Virus record (IMG/VR): IMGVR_UViG_3300022924_000021
Location: 1 to 45,551 of that record
Reading direction: 5' to 3' (one strand)
Length of the DNA stretch: 45,551 nucleotides
Source: a virus
This document shows positions 18,765-27,817 of the stretch, piece by piece. A model generated the notes under the pieces. It searched no databases. It saw only the letters and a program-made list of their open reading frames with translations, and was not told where the DNA came from. How positions within the stretch are numbered: position 1 is the first letter of the stretch; every line of letters starts with the position of its first letter. Both the position numbers and the translations under genes were made by a program.

Positions 18765-20042
18765 TTATGGTTTAAAGTTTTTAAATAGGTTACTTAGGAA
18801 TTGTACCACAGCTGCTACTATCTTTTCAAGTACACTTACACGTTGTTCGAGGTCAGTATCAGGGTTCTTGATTTCTGTATCACTTAGATATAGGGTTTCG
18901 ATAACCTCTTTCTGCCCTTCAAGTACGAGTAGGTCTTTACCAACAAGTTCAGTAGCGTGTGTGATACGAACCTTAGTGTTGATAGGAAGACGGCGAGTAA
19001 CTGTACCATCTACAATGTTGAGCACAGGTGTCTCTGAACGTGTCCAGAAGTCCTTGTCTTCAATGTCGATTAGGTTCTTCAACCATTCTGGCTTTTCCTC
19101 TACTGGAACAACTACTGGAACACCGAGGTCGCTGGCTTTGATACCGTTAGCGATGTTACCATTAGCAGAGTAGTTAGAGATGAGGTACTTCACACCACCA
19201 AGAGTCGTTTCCTTAGCGATGTCGATTTGTGTACCCTTAGGGATAGTTACGTCATTAACTGGTTGTAGTGTAAGTAGGTTAATTACTTTAGTACCGCTAG
19301 CTGGTAGAACGCTTAACTTAACATCAGTGATGTCTTTAAGGTTACGAATCCACTCAGGCTTAGCTGCTTCAGCGGCTTCTGCTGCCTTACGAGCTTCAAG
19401 GTCTTTACGTTCTTGTGAAGCCATGAGAGCGCCACGAACTTCCTCGTTACTCATACCGTTAGTAGTGAATGTGTGTAGTCCACCTTCGTCAACTTCACGT
19501 TCGAGAATATCTCGGTATGCTTGTTTAACTTGGTCAGCACTTGCTGTTACCTTAGCTGGTTGAGGGTTGTTAATTTCCCTTGCACGGTTAGCAATACGGT
19601 TAAGGTCATAGTTACCAGGACATGCTGTAGCTTGCCATGATTTGTGAGGTCGGAGAGGAATCTCTCGTCCGTAGTAACGCCATGTTTCTGCTACATCTTG
19701 TGCAACAGCTTCATAGTCTTCATCACGACAACGTGGGTCACACTCAAAGCCTAAGCTTGTTGCGTTACCCTGTGCATTACCTGCGTGCCAAGCTGCGTTG
19801 TTATAGTCAACCATAACTGCAACACGGCTACCTGTACCTGTAATGACATCGTGTGCTGATACCTGTGAGCGTGTCTGGCTAAACCATGAAATAACACCTT
19901 CATAGGTTGGGTTTGTGTTTGGGTCTCCCCACCAGTGAATAGTAATCCAGTCGATAGAGCGTGGATAACCATACGCAGCTCTAACATTGGCGTTAGCTGT
20001 GTAGTTAGGTGAGTTTTTGCTGTAATCTACGTTATTTGCCAT
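18765..20042 (-). CDS. endolysin: N-acetylmuramoyl-L-alanine amidase with DUF4214-like and repeat domains
   Basis: 425 residues. Residues 1-155 are an Amidase_2 domain: ITIHWWG (zinc His), AWHAGN, LGFECDPRC, and HKSWQATACPG with the second His and Cys ligands. It cleaves the MurNAc-L-Ala bond. Residues about 166-215 (QAYRDILEREVDEGGLHTF...) look like a DUF4214 module. Two repeats starting KPEWIRNLKDI and KPEWLKNLIDI (about 75 residues each) are probably wall-binding SH3-like domains. The last 30 residues form an amphipathic helix. AAGGAG precedes the start. A promoter lies at 20064-20092. Confidence 0.9.
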   Translation of the reverse strand: MANNVDYSKNSPNYTANANVRAAYGYPRSIDWITIHWWGDPNTNPTYEGVISWFSQTRSQVSAHDVITGTGSRVAVMVDYNNAAWHAGNAQGNATSLGFECDPRCRDEDYEAVAQDVAETWRYYGREIPLRPHKSWQATACPGNYDLNRIANRAREINNPQPAKVTASADQVKQAYRDILEREVDEGGLHTFTTNGMSNEEVRGALMASQERKDLEARKAAEAAEAAKPEWIRNLKDITDVKLSVLPASGTKVINLLTLQPVNDVTIPKGTQIDIAKETTLGGVKYLISNYSANGNIANGIKASDLGVPVVVPVEEKPEWLKNLIDIEDKDFWTRSETPVLNIVDGTVTRRLPINTKVRITHATELVGKDLLVLEGQKEVIETLYLSDTEIKNPDTDLEQRVSVLEKIVAAVVQFLSNLFKNFKP

Positions 20043-20063
20043 TTAAGCTCCTTCTTTATTACT

Positions 20064-20092
20064 AGTATACAATTATTTGTTTTTTGCGTCAA
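20064..20092 (-). promoter_or_regulatory. minus-strand promoter for the lysis genes
   Basis: On the minus strand TTGACG, 17-bp spacer, TATACT, about 22 bases before the endolysin start. It overlaps the 3' end of the upstream gene, allowing separate expression of the lysin and holins. Confidence 0.65.
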
Positions 20093-20459
20093 GGTTTTCT
20101 TGCTTTACAATCTTGTATTCTTCACGCATTTCGTCTAACTTTGCACGGAGTTCTGCGTTCTCTACACGAGATTCATTAAGTTCATCTTTGGTAGCTTCAA
20201 GAGCATTTTCAAGGTGTCCTACATGTTCTTTTGTGAGCCTGAGTTCTTCTTCGATGGTCTTAATGTAGCGTTGTTTGCGGTCATCTTCTACGTCTTTTTG
20301 TTTAATAAGGCGTTCATAACCATCAAACATCTGTTCCATTCGGTCTTTAGGTTGCTTCTCAGCTTTCTTTGCTTGTACCTTTTTAGAGGCGACGTTAACA
20401 ATATAAGCTACTCCAAGAGCACCTATCATGGATATGAGTGAGATAATTACTTCATTCAT
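20073..20459 (-). CDS. membrane-anchored coiled-coil protein, spanin- or virion-like (128 aa)
   Basis: N-terminal transmembrane helix (residues 4-24) followed by about 100 residues of charged heptad-like helix (QRYIKTIEEELRLTKEHVGHLENALEATK...). This shape recalls i-spanins (Rz) and other lysis-accessory proteins, and it is directly upstream of the endolysin. A Gram-positive host would not need a spanin, so another envelope role is possible. Confidence 0.65.
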   Translation of the reverse strand: MNEVIISLISMIGALGVAYIVNVASKKVQAKKAEKQPKDRMEQMFDGYERLIKQKDVEDDRKQRYIKTIEEELRLTKEHVGHLENALEATKDELNESRVENAELRAKLDEMREEYKIVKQENLDAKNK

Positions 20460-20921
20460 CTATCTGTCCTTTTTCCTTTGATTGTAGGAAGCTGTAGAAG
20501 GAGGCATGAACCAGATGTATGCTCCTATCTGTAGTAACGCAATGGTTATCCAGAGTATATTAAGAAACAGTGTACCTGGGCTGATGAAAGTCCTAATAGT
20601 TAATGCTATCATCCATGCCGCCTTTACAGAAACACCGAGAAACAGTGTGCTACGGGATAGCTTCCAATTATTTATGCGTAGTGAATAAAGTTTAAGTAAA
20701 CCAATGAGAATAAATATTACACCCCAAAAGTCAAATGTGAATAACTCATTTACAATTAGTAGAGAAGCTGCGAAACGTGTCTCGTCAATACCGAATATAA
20801 AGGTAGCACCCAATACGATATTGAACCAACCCATAACGAGGACATCCCAATATGCTAATGGAGAAACGTCCCTTAGCTTAGGGCGTGCTTCTCGGATTTC
20901 GTGTTTGATGTCTTTACTCAT
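20460..20921 (-). CDS. multi-pass membrane protein (153 aa)
   Basis: Four hydrophobic segments are visible (about residues 28-45, 50-80, 90-110 and 115-138), with charged ends (KHEIREARPKLRD at the start, NQRKKDR at the end). Its start overlaps the ejection-protein gene by eight bases. It could be a holin-like or DNA-entry membrane protein. No family recognised. Confidence 0.65.
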   Translation of the reverse strand: MSKDIKHEIREARPKLRDVSPLAYWDVLVMGWFNIVLGATFIFGIDETRFAASLLIVNELFTFDFWGVIFILIGLLKLYSLRINNWKLSRSTLFLGVSVKAAWMIALTIRTFISPGTLFLNILWITIALLQIGAYIWFMPPSTASYNQRKKDR

Positions 20922-23900
20922 CTTCTTTACTTCTCGTTTTCTCGCTACGTTTAGTTAATGTAATATATACGTTGCTCTTAAGTTGGTCTTCCAATTCCTC
21001 ATCGAGGTCTGGATACTTCTTAAAGAAATCAACGAGCCTTTGGTCAACCTTTGAGTTGTACTCCTCAGCTTTACGCCTTGCGGCTTCAGGGCGACCTTCT
21101 TGGAATAACTTAGTTACTTCCTTGTTAGCGTCTGTCCTACCTGTTATCTTATCAGTTTGTTTAAAGAATTCATAGTACTGGTCTTGTAATCCAGCTGGAG
21201 CATTCTTAACTGCTTCTGAGTCTGATTCACTCAATGCACCGCCTCCTGGTTTACCCATGTTGTCAATGTACTCACGACCTTCTGGTGTAGCATACTGACC
21301 AAAGATACCACGTTGTAAGTCGTTCTCTGGGTTAGTCTTGAATCGCATGCCACCTTTCTCTGTCTCAGAGTAGCCTTGTTCGCTAGCTTTCATTCCTTCG
21401 AGTGAACGCTTACCTTGTGAGTAACCTGGGATTAAGAAGCTTGGTAGAAGTTCTGTGAAGAACTCTGCTTGACGTTCTGTACGAGTGATGTTATCACCTG
21501 ATTCAGAATACTTGTCGCCTGACTGTGATGTAAATGCACCCATGACACCAGTCTTGTATTCGCTACCGAAGATAAACTGTAGAGCTGGAGAGCTGTATGT
21601 TTGTGCGTTGAATGGGTTAGGTACAACTTCATCTTGTCCAGTGATGTTACCAATGACTTGTCCTACAGCGTAGATTGAACCTACTGTGAATACTCCCTTA
21701 GAGATATCATCAATGTCCTTCATGAAGTCTGCACGAGTAATTGGTTCACCCTTGACACCGTGGGCAATGATATCACCTGCGCCCTTGAGTGACTTAGCAC
21801 CAATCTCTGCACTTCGTACAACCATACCAGGAACGAATGTAACCATCGAACCAAGTGTTTTCGCTACTTGAGACTTAAAAGCGTGTGGGGCTTCAAGCTT
21901 AGAGAAGTTTTGGTTTACTTCGTTAACTCGTTCGTAGATGTATCGTTCAGAAGCAATCTCATCAAGACCCATACGGTCTGCTTTAAGTTTAGCACCGTAG
22001 TAGGTAGACATACGTAGGAATCGGTCAGCACCTGTAATACCAGCGTATGCGAACTTGTTACCCATGTTAGTGTATTTGTTCAGTGTTTGTTCAGGAAGGA
22101 TGTGTGATGAGCCTTCAAAGACACCCATACGAGCCATGTGCTTGAACTCTTTAGTTTCAGTACCAGTAAGTGTATTCTTTGCAAGCTTACCTGTAAGTGT
22201 CATACCTTTAAATAGTCCGTATACAGAACCGTCTAGATTTAGTGAGCCTGGAAGCAATGCTACCTGTGACAGGGTGTTAACTGCTGACGTAGCAGAGAAG
22301 CCGATGTGTGACAGTGACATAGCACTTCGGAAGCCACGTAATGACTTAGTACCTAAGTTGTTTGTCAGGTTAGAACCAGGAAGGTCTTTAGTGAAGCTGT
22401 TGAACCAGTCATCCAAGTTGCGGTCTACATCTGCTTTAGTGCCACGCATTTTGTCAATCTCAGTTTGGAAGAACTTTTGAGCACCTTTCTCAGGTGTCAA
22501 CTCTTTAGCATTTGCAAAGGCTTGCATTGTAGGTTCAAGGTTTACTTTAGTGTTAGCTGCGTTCATGTATGAATCAGTAGCTTTCCAGAAGTCTTCCTTG
22601 TATCCCTCAGCGCCTTCACGTTTCTTAAGGAAGCGGTTAGAGTAGTTACCATTCTCCTTAATAAAGTCTTCGTATTTAGCTACGTTGTCTTTACCAACCA
22701 TCTCTTTAATCTGGTCATGGAGTTTGTTCAAGTGTGTCTCTTTACGCTTTAGGTCTCCGCCTTCAAGTGTACCTGAGTCGATAGCTTGTTGAGCTTTCTT
22801 TAAACGTCCTTGAATCTCAAGTAGTTTAGGTTGTTTGCTTACATCTACGAATAGGTGAGGTATGTAGTAGTCTTGGTCAAGCAGGTCTTCAGGAAGTCCC
22901 ATTTGTTTACCGAGGTCTTTGCGGGCGGTCTGCCAGTCTTCTACTACCTTACGTCCACCAGGAGTAAGTCGTTTGAAAGCTGCTTCATCACCGTTAGCGG
23001 CTTGGAATAAGTCTTTACTCTTATTACCTTTAGCAACTTTGCCCCATTCCTGTACAGTCTCCTTAATGTTATAAGCCTGTTTGTTGTAAGCAAGGATAGC
23101 GTCACTACGTTGGTCAGCTAGCTTTTCGAATCCAGCAGAGCGTAACCAGTTAGCAGGTTGTGTCCAGATACGTCCAAGTTTAGCACCAGCACCGATTTCA
23201 GTGTTAGCTACTTGTTCAAGTGCGTCATCAAGAACAGCTGCGGTTTGACCCTCAGTTTTAGGAATCTCTGGGTTACTAGTCTTCAACTCAGTTGCCTCAA
23301 ACTTAGCACGTTCAGCATTCAGTTCTTGGTAGCGAGTAAACTGTTTAGATTTAGAAGCTCCGTCTGCAATGAGAGGGTGAGTACCATCTTGCATGTACAT
23401 GAGTTCTTCGTCAACATCCTTAAGTGATTTGTTGTCGTTCTCGTATCGTTTACCAGCGTCTTCGTATCGCTTCTCAAGTTTAGCTTTCTTCTCCTCTAGG
23501 AATGCTTTGTGTTCTGCAATCTTAGCTTCGTTAGGTGTCTGAGCAATCTTATCTGCTTCTGCACGAGCTACTTCTGCTTGTTTAGTTGCAACATTATCAA
23601 TAGCTTCTTGAGCGTCCATCTTCTGTGTTTGTACGGTCTTCTCAGCTTCATCGAGCATTTGCACTTCTACAGCACCTTCTGGGTCTTTCTGTAAGAGTTC
23701 ATCTATTCGACCTTGCTGTGCTTTAGCGAAGTCATCGTATCGTTTGTTCACTTCGGCAGAGAGGTCTTCAAATGCGTCAGGAGCAAAGCCACTGTCAGGG
23801 TCATCAGCCATTTGCTTGAGGTTTTCAAGGTCAGCTGTACGTTTAGCTTCAATGTCATCAAGTTTGTTCTTAATGTCATCTACCTTACGGGCGAGTGGAT

Positions 23901-25266
23901 TCTTAAGTCGTAGGTCATTGTAGTAAGCAATCTGTGCGTCTGCGTCAGCAACTGCCTTAGAAGCTTCTGGCATACCAGGAACTTTCTGTACATCAGCCAT
24001 CATTTCTTCGTACTTAGCGTCAGCGGCTTCCTTATTAAGGAGACCATTGTTTGCTTGATATTCAGGTGTATCAACCTCAGACATACGTCGGTCGATATCT
24101 GTAATACGAGTCTTGATGTTAGTGTTACTAGCTGTAGCACCGTCTGATAGAACGTCAAACTTCTTAGTGTTGTGAGCTTCTTCGAGTATAGAGTCTACTT
24201 CTTTTTGGAAGTTCTTACCACTCATGTCAGCACCCTTAAGGGCATTCAACTTATCAGCGAATGTCTTAGGAAGTTCAGCGGAGTCTACTTGCTCAAGAGC
24301 TGTAGCAAGTTGCTTAGAGTTCTTTGCACTACGCATAGTACGTGTAAGTGTAGATAGACCGCTACCAGTTAAACCAATAGCTACATCTACTGCTGTATTA
24401 GCTGCGATGTTCTCTGGTGTAAGTTGTGTAGGGTCTTTCACTGCGCCAACTGCTGTAGCTGCGGCTCCACCTGCTACGTTAGCTGCTACGTTTGCACCAG
24501 TACGAGCTGCGGCACTACCATTTGAGGCTTTAGATACCCAACCAATACCACGGAATACTTTTTCAGCACCAGCACCTGGGATAAGTGTGGTCATGATATC
24601 AGCTGCTATACGTTGGCTATCACCTGCAATCTTACCAGCTTTAGAATAAGAACCATTCATGTTCTCAGCCATCTCAGCCATTTTTTCTTCGTCAGTCTTT
24701 TCCTTTACACCGTTGAAACCTACTTTAGTAGATTCAAGTGCTGTAAGACCAGTGACTTTATCCTTAAGACCAGCTGTGTCCATGAAATCAGCAGTACGTT
24801 TTGCAGTTTCGTCTTGATTAAATCCTGAACCAACAAAGTTTACTGCGTTAGCGGCACTTTCAACAGCACCTCCCATGAAGGCTTTGTTAGATTCGTCTAC
24901 GAAATTTCCTACGTTCTTGATGTTACGAGCAACACCTTCACCGAATGATTCAGTGTATTTAACTTGCTTGTCATCTTTGATGATGTAAGCGTCAAGTTTC
25001 TTGGCTAGTTCGTGGTCTTTATTTTTGTCATCTTTAAGGATACTGTCCCATATTTCACGGGATTTTTTAAATGTATCTTTATTCTTAACACTATCATTGT
25101 AACCAGCAATGATTTTCTTTTCTTCATCAGTAAGGTCTTCGTATGCTGGGCGCTCATCTTCTTCCTGTGAGCCTCCATATTCTTCATATACAGACTTACC
25201 ACTGGAAGCACCCCAAAGGTTTGACCCGCTATCTTTTTTGCTTGCGGTTTCCCATAATCCAGCCAT
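20914..25266 (-). CDS. giant internal virion/ejection protein (1,450 aa)
   Basis: The largest gene of the window, in the place where T7-like and P22-like phages encode internal core or ejection proteins. The N-terminal 150 residues are charged. Residues about 230-300 include alanine/glycine-rich membrane-like stretches (AAARTGANVAANVAGGAAATAVG). Residues about 330-640 are long coiled coils. The remainder is mixed helical with a glycine-rich segment and a charged tail. No transglycosylase motif is obvious. Such proteins leave the capsid and build a channel across the cell envelope for DNA entry. Confidence 0.75.
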   Translation of the reverse strand: MAGLWETASKKDSGSNLWGASSGKSVYEEYGGSQEEDERPAYEDLTDEEKKIIAGYNDSVKNKDTFKKSREIWDSILKDDKNKDHELAKKLDAYIIKDDKQVKYTESFGEGVARNIKNVGNFVDESNKAFMGGAVESAANAVNFVGSGFNQDETAKRTADFMDTAGLKDKVTGLTALESTKVGFNGVKEKTDEEKMAEMAENMNGSYSKAGKIAGDSQRIAADIMTTLIPGAGAEKVFRGIGWVSKASNGSAAARTGANVAANVAGGAAATAVGAVKDPTQLTPENIAANTAVDVAIGLTGSGLSTLTRTMRSAKNSKQLATALEQVDSAELPKTFADKLNALKGADMSGKNFQKEVDSILEEAHNTKKFDVLSDGATASNTNIKTRITDIDRRMSEVDTPEYQANNGLLNKEAADAKYEEMMADVQKVPGMPEASKAVADADAQIAYYNDLRLKNPLARKVDDIKNKLDDIEAKRTADLENLKQMADDPDSGFAPDAFEDLSAEVNKRYDDFAKAQQGRIDELLQKDPEGAVEVQMLDEAEKTVQTQKMDAQEAIDNVATKQAEVARAEADKIAQTPNEAKIAEHKAFLEEKKAKLEKRYEDAGKRYENDNKSLKDVDEELMYMQDGTHPLIADGASKSKQFTRYQELNAERAKFEATELKTSNPEIPKTEGQTAAVLDDALEQVANTEIGAGAKLGRIWTQPANWLRSAGFEKLADQRSDAILAYNKQAYNIKETVQEWGKVAKGNKSKDLFQAANGDEAAFKRLTPGGRKVVEDWQTARKDLGKQMGLPEDLLDQDYYIPHLFVDVSKQPKLLEIQGRLKKAQQAIDSGTLEGGDLKRKETHLNKLHDQIKEMVGKDNVAKYEDFIKENGNYSNRFLKKREGAEGYKEDFWKATDSYMNAANTKVNLEPTMQAFANAKELTPEKGAQKFFQTEIDKMRGTKADVDRNLDDWFNSFTKDLPGSNLTNNLGTKSLRGFRSAMSLSHIGFSATSAVNTLSQVALLPGSLNLDGSVYGLFKGMTLTGKLAKNTLTGTETKEFKHMARMGVFEGSSHILPEQTLNKYTNMGNKFAYAGITGADRFLRMSTYYGAKLKADRMGLDEIASERYIYERVNEVNQNFSKLEAPHAFKSQVAKTLGSMVTFVPGMVVRSAEIGAKSLKGAGDIIAHGVKGEPITRADFMKDIDDISKGVFTVGSIYAVGQVIGNITGQDEVVPNPFNAQTYSSPALQFIFGSEYKTGVMGAFTSQSGDKYSESGDNITRTERQAEFFTELLPSFLIPGYSQGKRSLEGMKASEQGYSETEKGGMRFKTNPENDLQRGIFGQYATPEGREYIDNMGKPGGGALSESDSEAVKNAPAGLQDQYYEFFKQTDKITGRTDANKEVTKLFQEGRPEAARRKAEEYNSKVDQRLVDFFKKYPDLDEELEDQLKSNVYITLTKRSEKTRSKEDE

Positions 25267-26012
25267 TAGAATCCTCCACCCTTGTAGAAGGCTCCTGTGT
25301 TCTTGACTAGGTAATTGTAAGCTGCTACTGGGTTCTTACCTACATTGTCCATGTAGTATTGAGCTGCCTTACGGTCGCTTGCTGAACCAGCTGAGAGCAG
25401 TGAGACTAGGTTCGAAATACCACCACCTTGAGACTTAACAGCAGTTGCGAGGTCAACTCCACCAGTTGTGTTGTAACCACCAGCGCCATTCTTAGCCCAT
25501 GTGTATGTGACAGGTGTGGCTGCGGCTTGACGAGCGTTATCAGCTGCCAACTTAGAGCGTTCAAGAGCTTGCTGTGCTGAGAACTTCTGTCGTTCCCATT
25601 CCATTTGACGTTGTTCAGATAGATATGCTTCTAATGATTTTTGTTGTGATTGACGAGTATCCATAGCACGGAGTCTTCGGTCTTGGTTAATCTTAGCCAA
25701 TGCGTCATCAAGTGCAAGGTTTTGTTCGTTTTCTTGTGTTGCAAGACTAGTGAGTCCTGGAAGATATTTTGTGGATAGATAGTTAGCTTGTTCATCTGCT
25801 GTGATACCACCAAAAGAAATACCACGACCTGTCATCTGGTTATTAATTTGGTTGAATCCTTGGACTTTTTCTGCGCCTAGTGCTTGACGTTGTGCCTCAA
25901 ACATTGTTGGGATTTGCGCCCTACGCTGTCCGATGACATCAATGCTACCTTGATAAGCTGGGTTCAAGTCAGAGATAATCTGCTCTACTGATTGTACTAC
26001 TGGTTCTGCCAT
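25266..26012 (-). CDS. virion protein, probable ejection/internal protein (248 aa)
   Basis: Helical and glutamine-rich (residues 60-160, LGAEKVQGFNQINNQ..., QRQMEWERQKFSAQQALERSK) with a glycine/serine-rich C-terminus. It is immediately upstream of, and shares one base with, the ejection protein gene. Phage ejection proteins commonly come as a small-large pair, so it is likely a partner. AAGGAACC precedes the start and a promoter lies at 26034-26063. Confidence 0.65.
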   Translation of the reverse strand: MAEPVVQSVEQIISDLNPAYQGSIDVIGQRRAQIPTMFEAQRQALGAEKVQGFNQINNQMTGRGISFGGITADEQANYLSTKYLPGLTSLATQENEQNLALDDALAKINQDRRLRAMDTRQSQQKSLEAYLSEQRQMEWERQKFSAQQALERSKLAADNARQAAATPVTYTWAKNGAGGYNTTGGVDLATAVKSQGGGISNLVSLLSAGSASDRKAAQYYMDNVGKNPVAAYNYLVKNTGAFYKGGGF

Positions 26013-26033
26013 TTAGGTTCCTTTTATTTTATT

Positions 26034-26063
26034 CTCTTAGCATACTATAACATATAGTTGCAA
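26034..26063 (-). promoter_or_regulatory. minus-strand promoter for the ejection-protein genes
   Basis: TTGCAA, 18-bp spacer ending TATGC, TAAGAG on the minus strand. It shares the 14-mer ATAGTATGCTAAGA with the promoter at 45245-45273. Confidence 0.5.
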
Positions 26064-26077
26064 TTATGTTAATACCT

Positions 26078-27082
26078 TTAAGCACTATTATTGTTCTGAT
26101 ACATAAATATACGGTATGTGAACGTCTGAGAAGTGTAACTTGCAGAGAATCCATTGTAATTTGTTACCGTTAATACTGGTCGTATCTGGTTTCCACTAGA
26201 TTCTACACTAGTTACAGCTACCATATTAGTACCAATTTGAAACTCTGAATAGTGTTGCTGAGACCTAGTAGGTTGTCCACTCCACTTAACTACTGTGTCA
26301 TATGCAATTTTAGACCCTGGAATAGGAATCCAACTGCCATATACAGTCCTAGTAGTGTTTGCTCCTACTGTAGCTGCGTCTGTGATTGTTACATCAGAGC
26401 TACTTGGAATAGCGAATGAATACTTATCGGAGTTGAATATATAATTACTCGTTTGAACTGTCGGGACTAACTGTATTTTATAAAATATTTTAGTTCCAGC
26501 AGGTAATACCCCTGGATAAGTAGTCATAAAACCTTTTACTTTGTTATTTGCATAGTCATACGTAGGTGAGAAATCACCATTGTTAGATTGACCACCAATA
26601 ATGTTTGCACTTTGACCATCAATTTGCCAAGTACCACGAAGGATATACTTACCTGTCAAGCCAGAAGGGATTTCAACTTGAAAAGAGTTGACACCTCCTG
26701 GTGCTTCAAAGAAACCATCAAGGCTTTTCGTTGTTTGTTCGAGATTACCCTCAGAGATAAAGTTAAACACCTTATTCTTAGGATAGATTCTCCAGTGTAA
26801 GTTACCTGTAAACTTTGCGCCTACGGATTGAGCACCTTTAAATACCTTTAACTCGTTACCCTCTGTGAAGTTGATAATCGTGTCAGAGATAAATCGTTCA
26901 CCAATAGATGAACTACCAGGATATTCAAGCCATACGCTATAGAAGTCCCCATCATTATATTTGTCAGACATAGTAAATGTCGCAGGTATATCCACATTGA
27001 CATATTCCTTGACACCAGAATAGTACCCTACTGGATACCAGAAGTCTGAGTGAAATATAAAATTGTCTGGGTTAAGAGCCAT
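26078..27082 (-). CDS. beta-rich tail or fibre protein (334 aa)
   Basis: Predominantly beta throughout, with tyrosine/asparagine/serine-rich strands such as TFTMSDKYNDGDFYSVWLEY and VVKWSGQPTRSQQHYSEF. No collagen or peptidase motif. It follows two small tail genes, so a distal tail or receptor-contact protein is likely. The C-terminus (TFTYRIFMYQNNNSA) is a typical beta-strand end of fibre proteins. There are no cysteines. The exact role is unknown. Confidence 0.55.
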   Translation of the reverse strand: MALNPDNFIFHSDFWYPVGYYSGVKEYVNVDIPATFTMSDKYNDGDFYSVWLEYPGSSSIGERFISDTIINFTEGNELKVFKGAQSVGAKFTGNLHWRIYPKNKVFNFISEGNLEQTTKSLDGFFEAPGGVNSFQVEIPSGLTGKYILRGTWQIDGQSANIIGGQSNNGDFSPTYDYANNKVKGFMTTYPGVLPAGTKIFYKIQLVPTVQTSNYIFNSDKYSFAIPSSSDVTITDAATVGANTTRTVYGSWIPIPGSKIAYDTVVKWSGQPTRSQQHYSEFQIGTNMVAVTSVESSGNQIRPVLTVTNYNGFSASYTSQTFTYRIFMYQNNNSA

Positions 27083-27300
27083 TAAGCCTCCAGTTCGGTG
27101 ATAACATTCTTCGTAGGGACTGTAATAGCCACTACATAGTTTCCTTTTGGAGCACGCCCGATGAGAACTCGGTCTACACCTGATTCATCTCGGACGACTC
27201 GTGTTCGGTTTTCTGATTCTAGTTGGTCTGCGAGACTATTAATAACCGTAGCTAAATCAGCCACAGTCATTCCTGGCGTTGCTCGCATAACTGAAATCAT
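27082..27300 (-). CDS. small tail-region protein (72 aa)
   Basis: Helical N-terminus (TVADLATVINSLADQLESE) and a short beta C-terminus (YVVAITVPTKN). It shares one base with the next gene. Small proteins of this type accompany fibre genes as chaperones or connectors. No known domain. Confidence 0.55.
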   Translation of the reverse strand: MISVMRATPGMTVADLATVINSLADQLESENRTRVVRDESGVDRVLIGRAPKGNYVVAITVPTKNVITELEA

Positions 27301-27301
27301 A

Positions 27302-27808
27302 CTAAATGATTACCTCTACGATAAACTTCCACCAAATCTTGGCAGTACCTTCAATGTGAGCAGAGAAGTCAATGTTACCGTTACCGTTGATAGTTGTCTG
27401 GTCTCCCTTGTAGAAGAAGTCCCAGCTAGTAGCACCCCACATAAGGACACGAGTAACAGTCGTATTTTCTACGGTTGCTGTTACACCTACTGGCGGTTCG
27501 ATAGAGAACAGTGTAGCGTCACCACCAACTTGATAGTTAGCTCCTGGTTGCTGTACTACTTTACGGAAGGTTTTAAATCCACCGTAGTCTACAACTGCCC
27601 ATCCACGTTCGTCAATGCTTCGGTCGATGTCTAGCTTGTCGCTAGTAATAGCACCAGCTGCAATCTTTTCTCTTGTAATTGAACCATTCTTAATGTTGTC
27701 GGAGTCAATGTTTCCGTTTACAACTTCAGTGATTGCTGAAAACCTACTGTTCCACAGATTAGGTGAGGCAGCGTCTCCTGGTTCAATAGGGTTGATGTTT
27801 ATAATCAT
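27302..27808 (-). CDS. tail-fibre-like protein (168 aa)
   Basis: The N-terminus contains the tandem SDNIKNGSITREKIAAGAIT segment (residues 36-55), a repeat type seen in phage tail fibres and capsid decorations. The C-terminal 100 residues are a beta-sandwich-like region (GVTATVENTTVTRVLMWG..., GTAKIWWKFIVEVII). Probably a structural tail protein near the nozzle. It lies nine bases from the nozzle gene's stop. Confidence 0.65.
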   Translation of the reverse strand: MIININPIEPGDAASPNLWNSRFSAITEVVNGNIDSDNIKNGSITREKIAAGAITSDKLDIDRSIDERGWAVVDYGGFKTFRKVVQQPGANYQVGGDATLFSIEPPVGVTATVENTTVTRVLMWGATSWDFFYKGDQTTINGNGNIDFSAHIEGTAKIWWKFIVEVII

Positions 27809-27817
27809 TCTATTCTC

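Noticed and set aside
18757-19563. Two plus-strand frames (138 and 127 codons) opposite the endolysin gene
   Set aside because: Antisense shadows of a strongly supported amidase gene; Ser/Arg/Thr-rich with no domain.
24224-24649. Plus-strand frame of 141 codons opposite the ejection-protein gene
   Set aside because: It lies entirely antisense to the 1,450-residue gene, has no ribosome-binding site, and its Ala/Pro/Val-rich translation mirrors the repetitive codons of the other strand.
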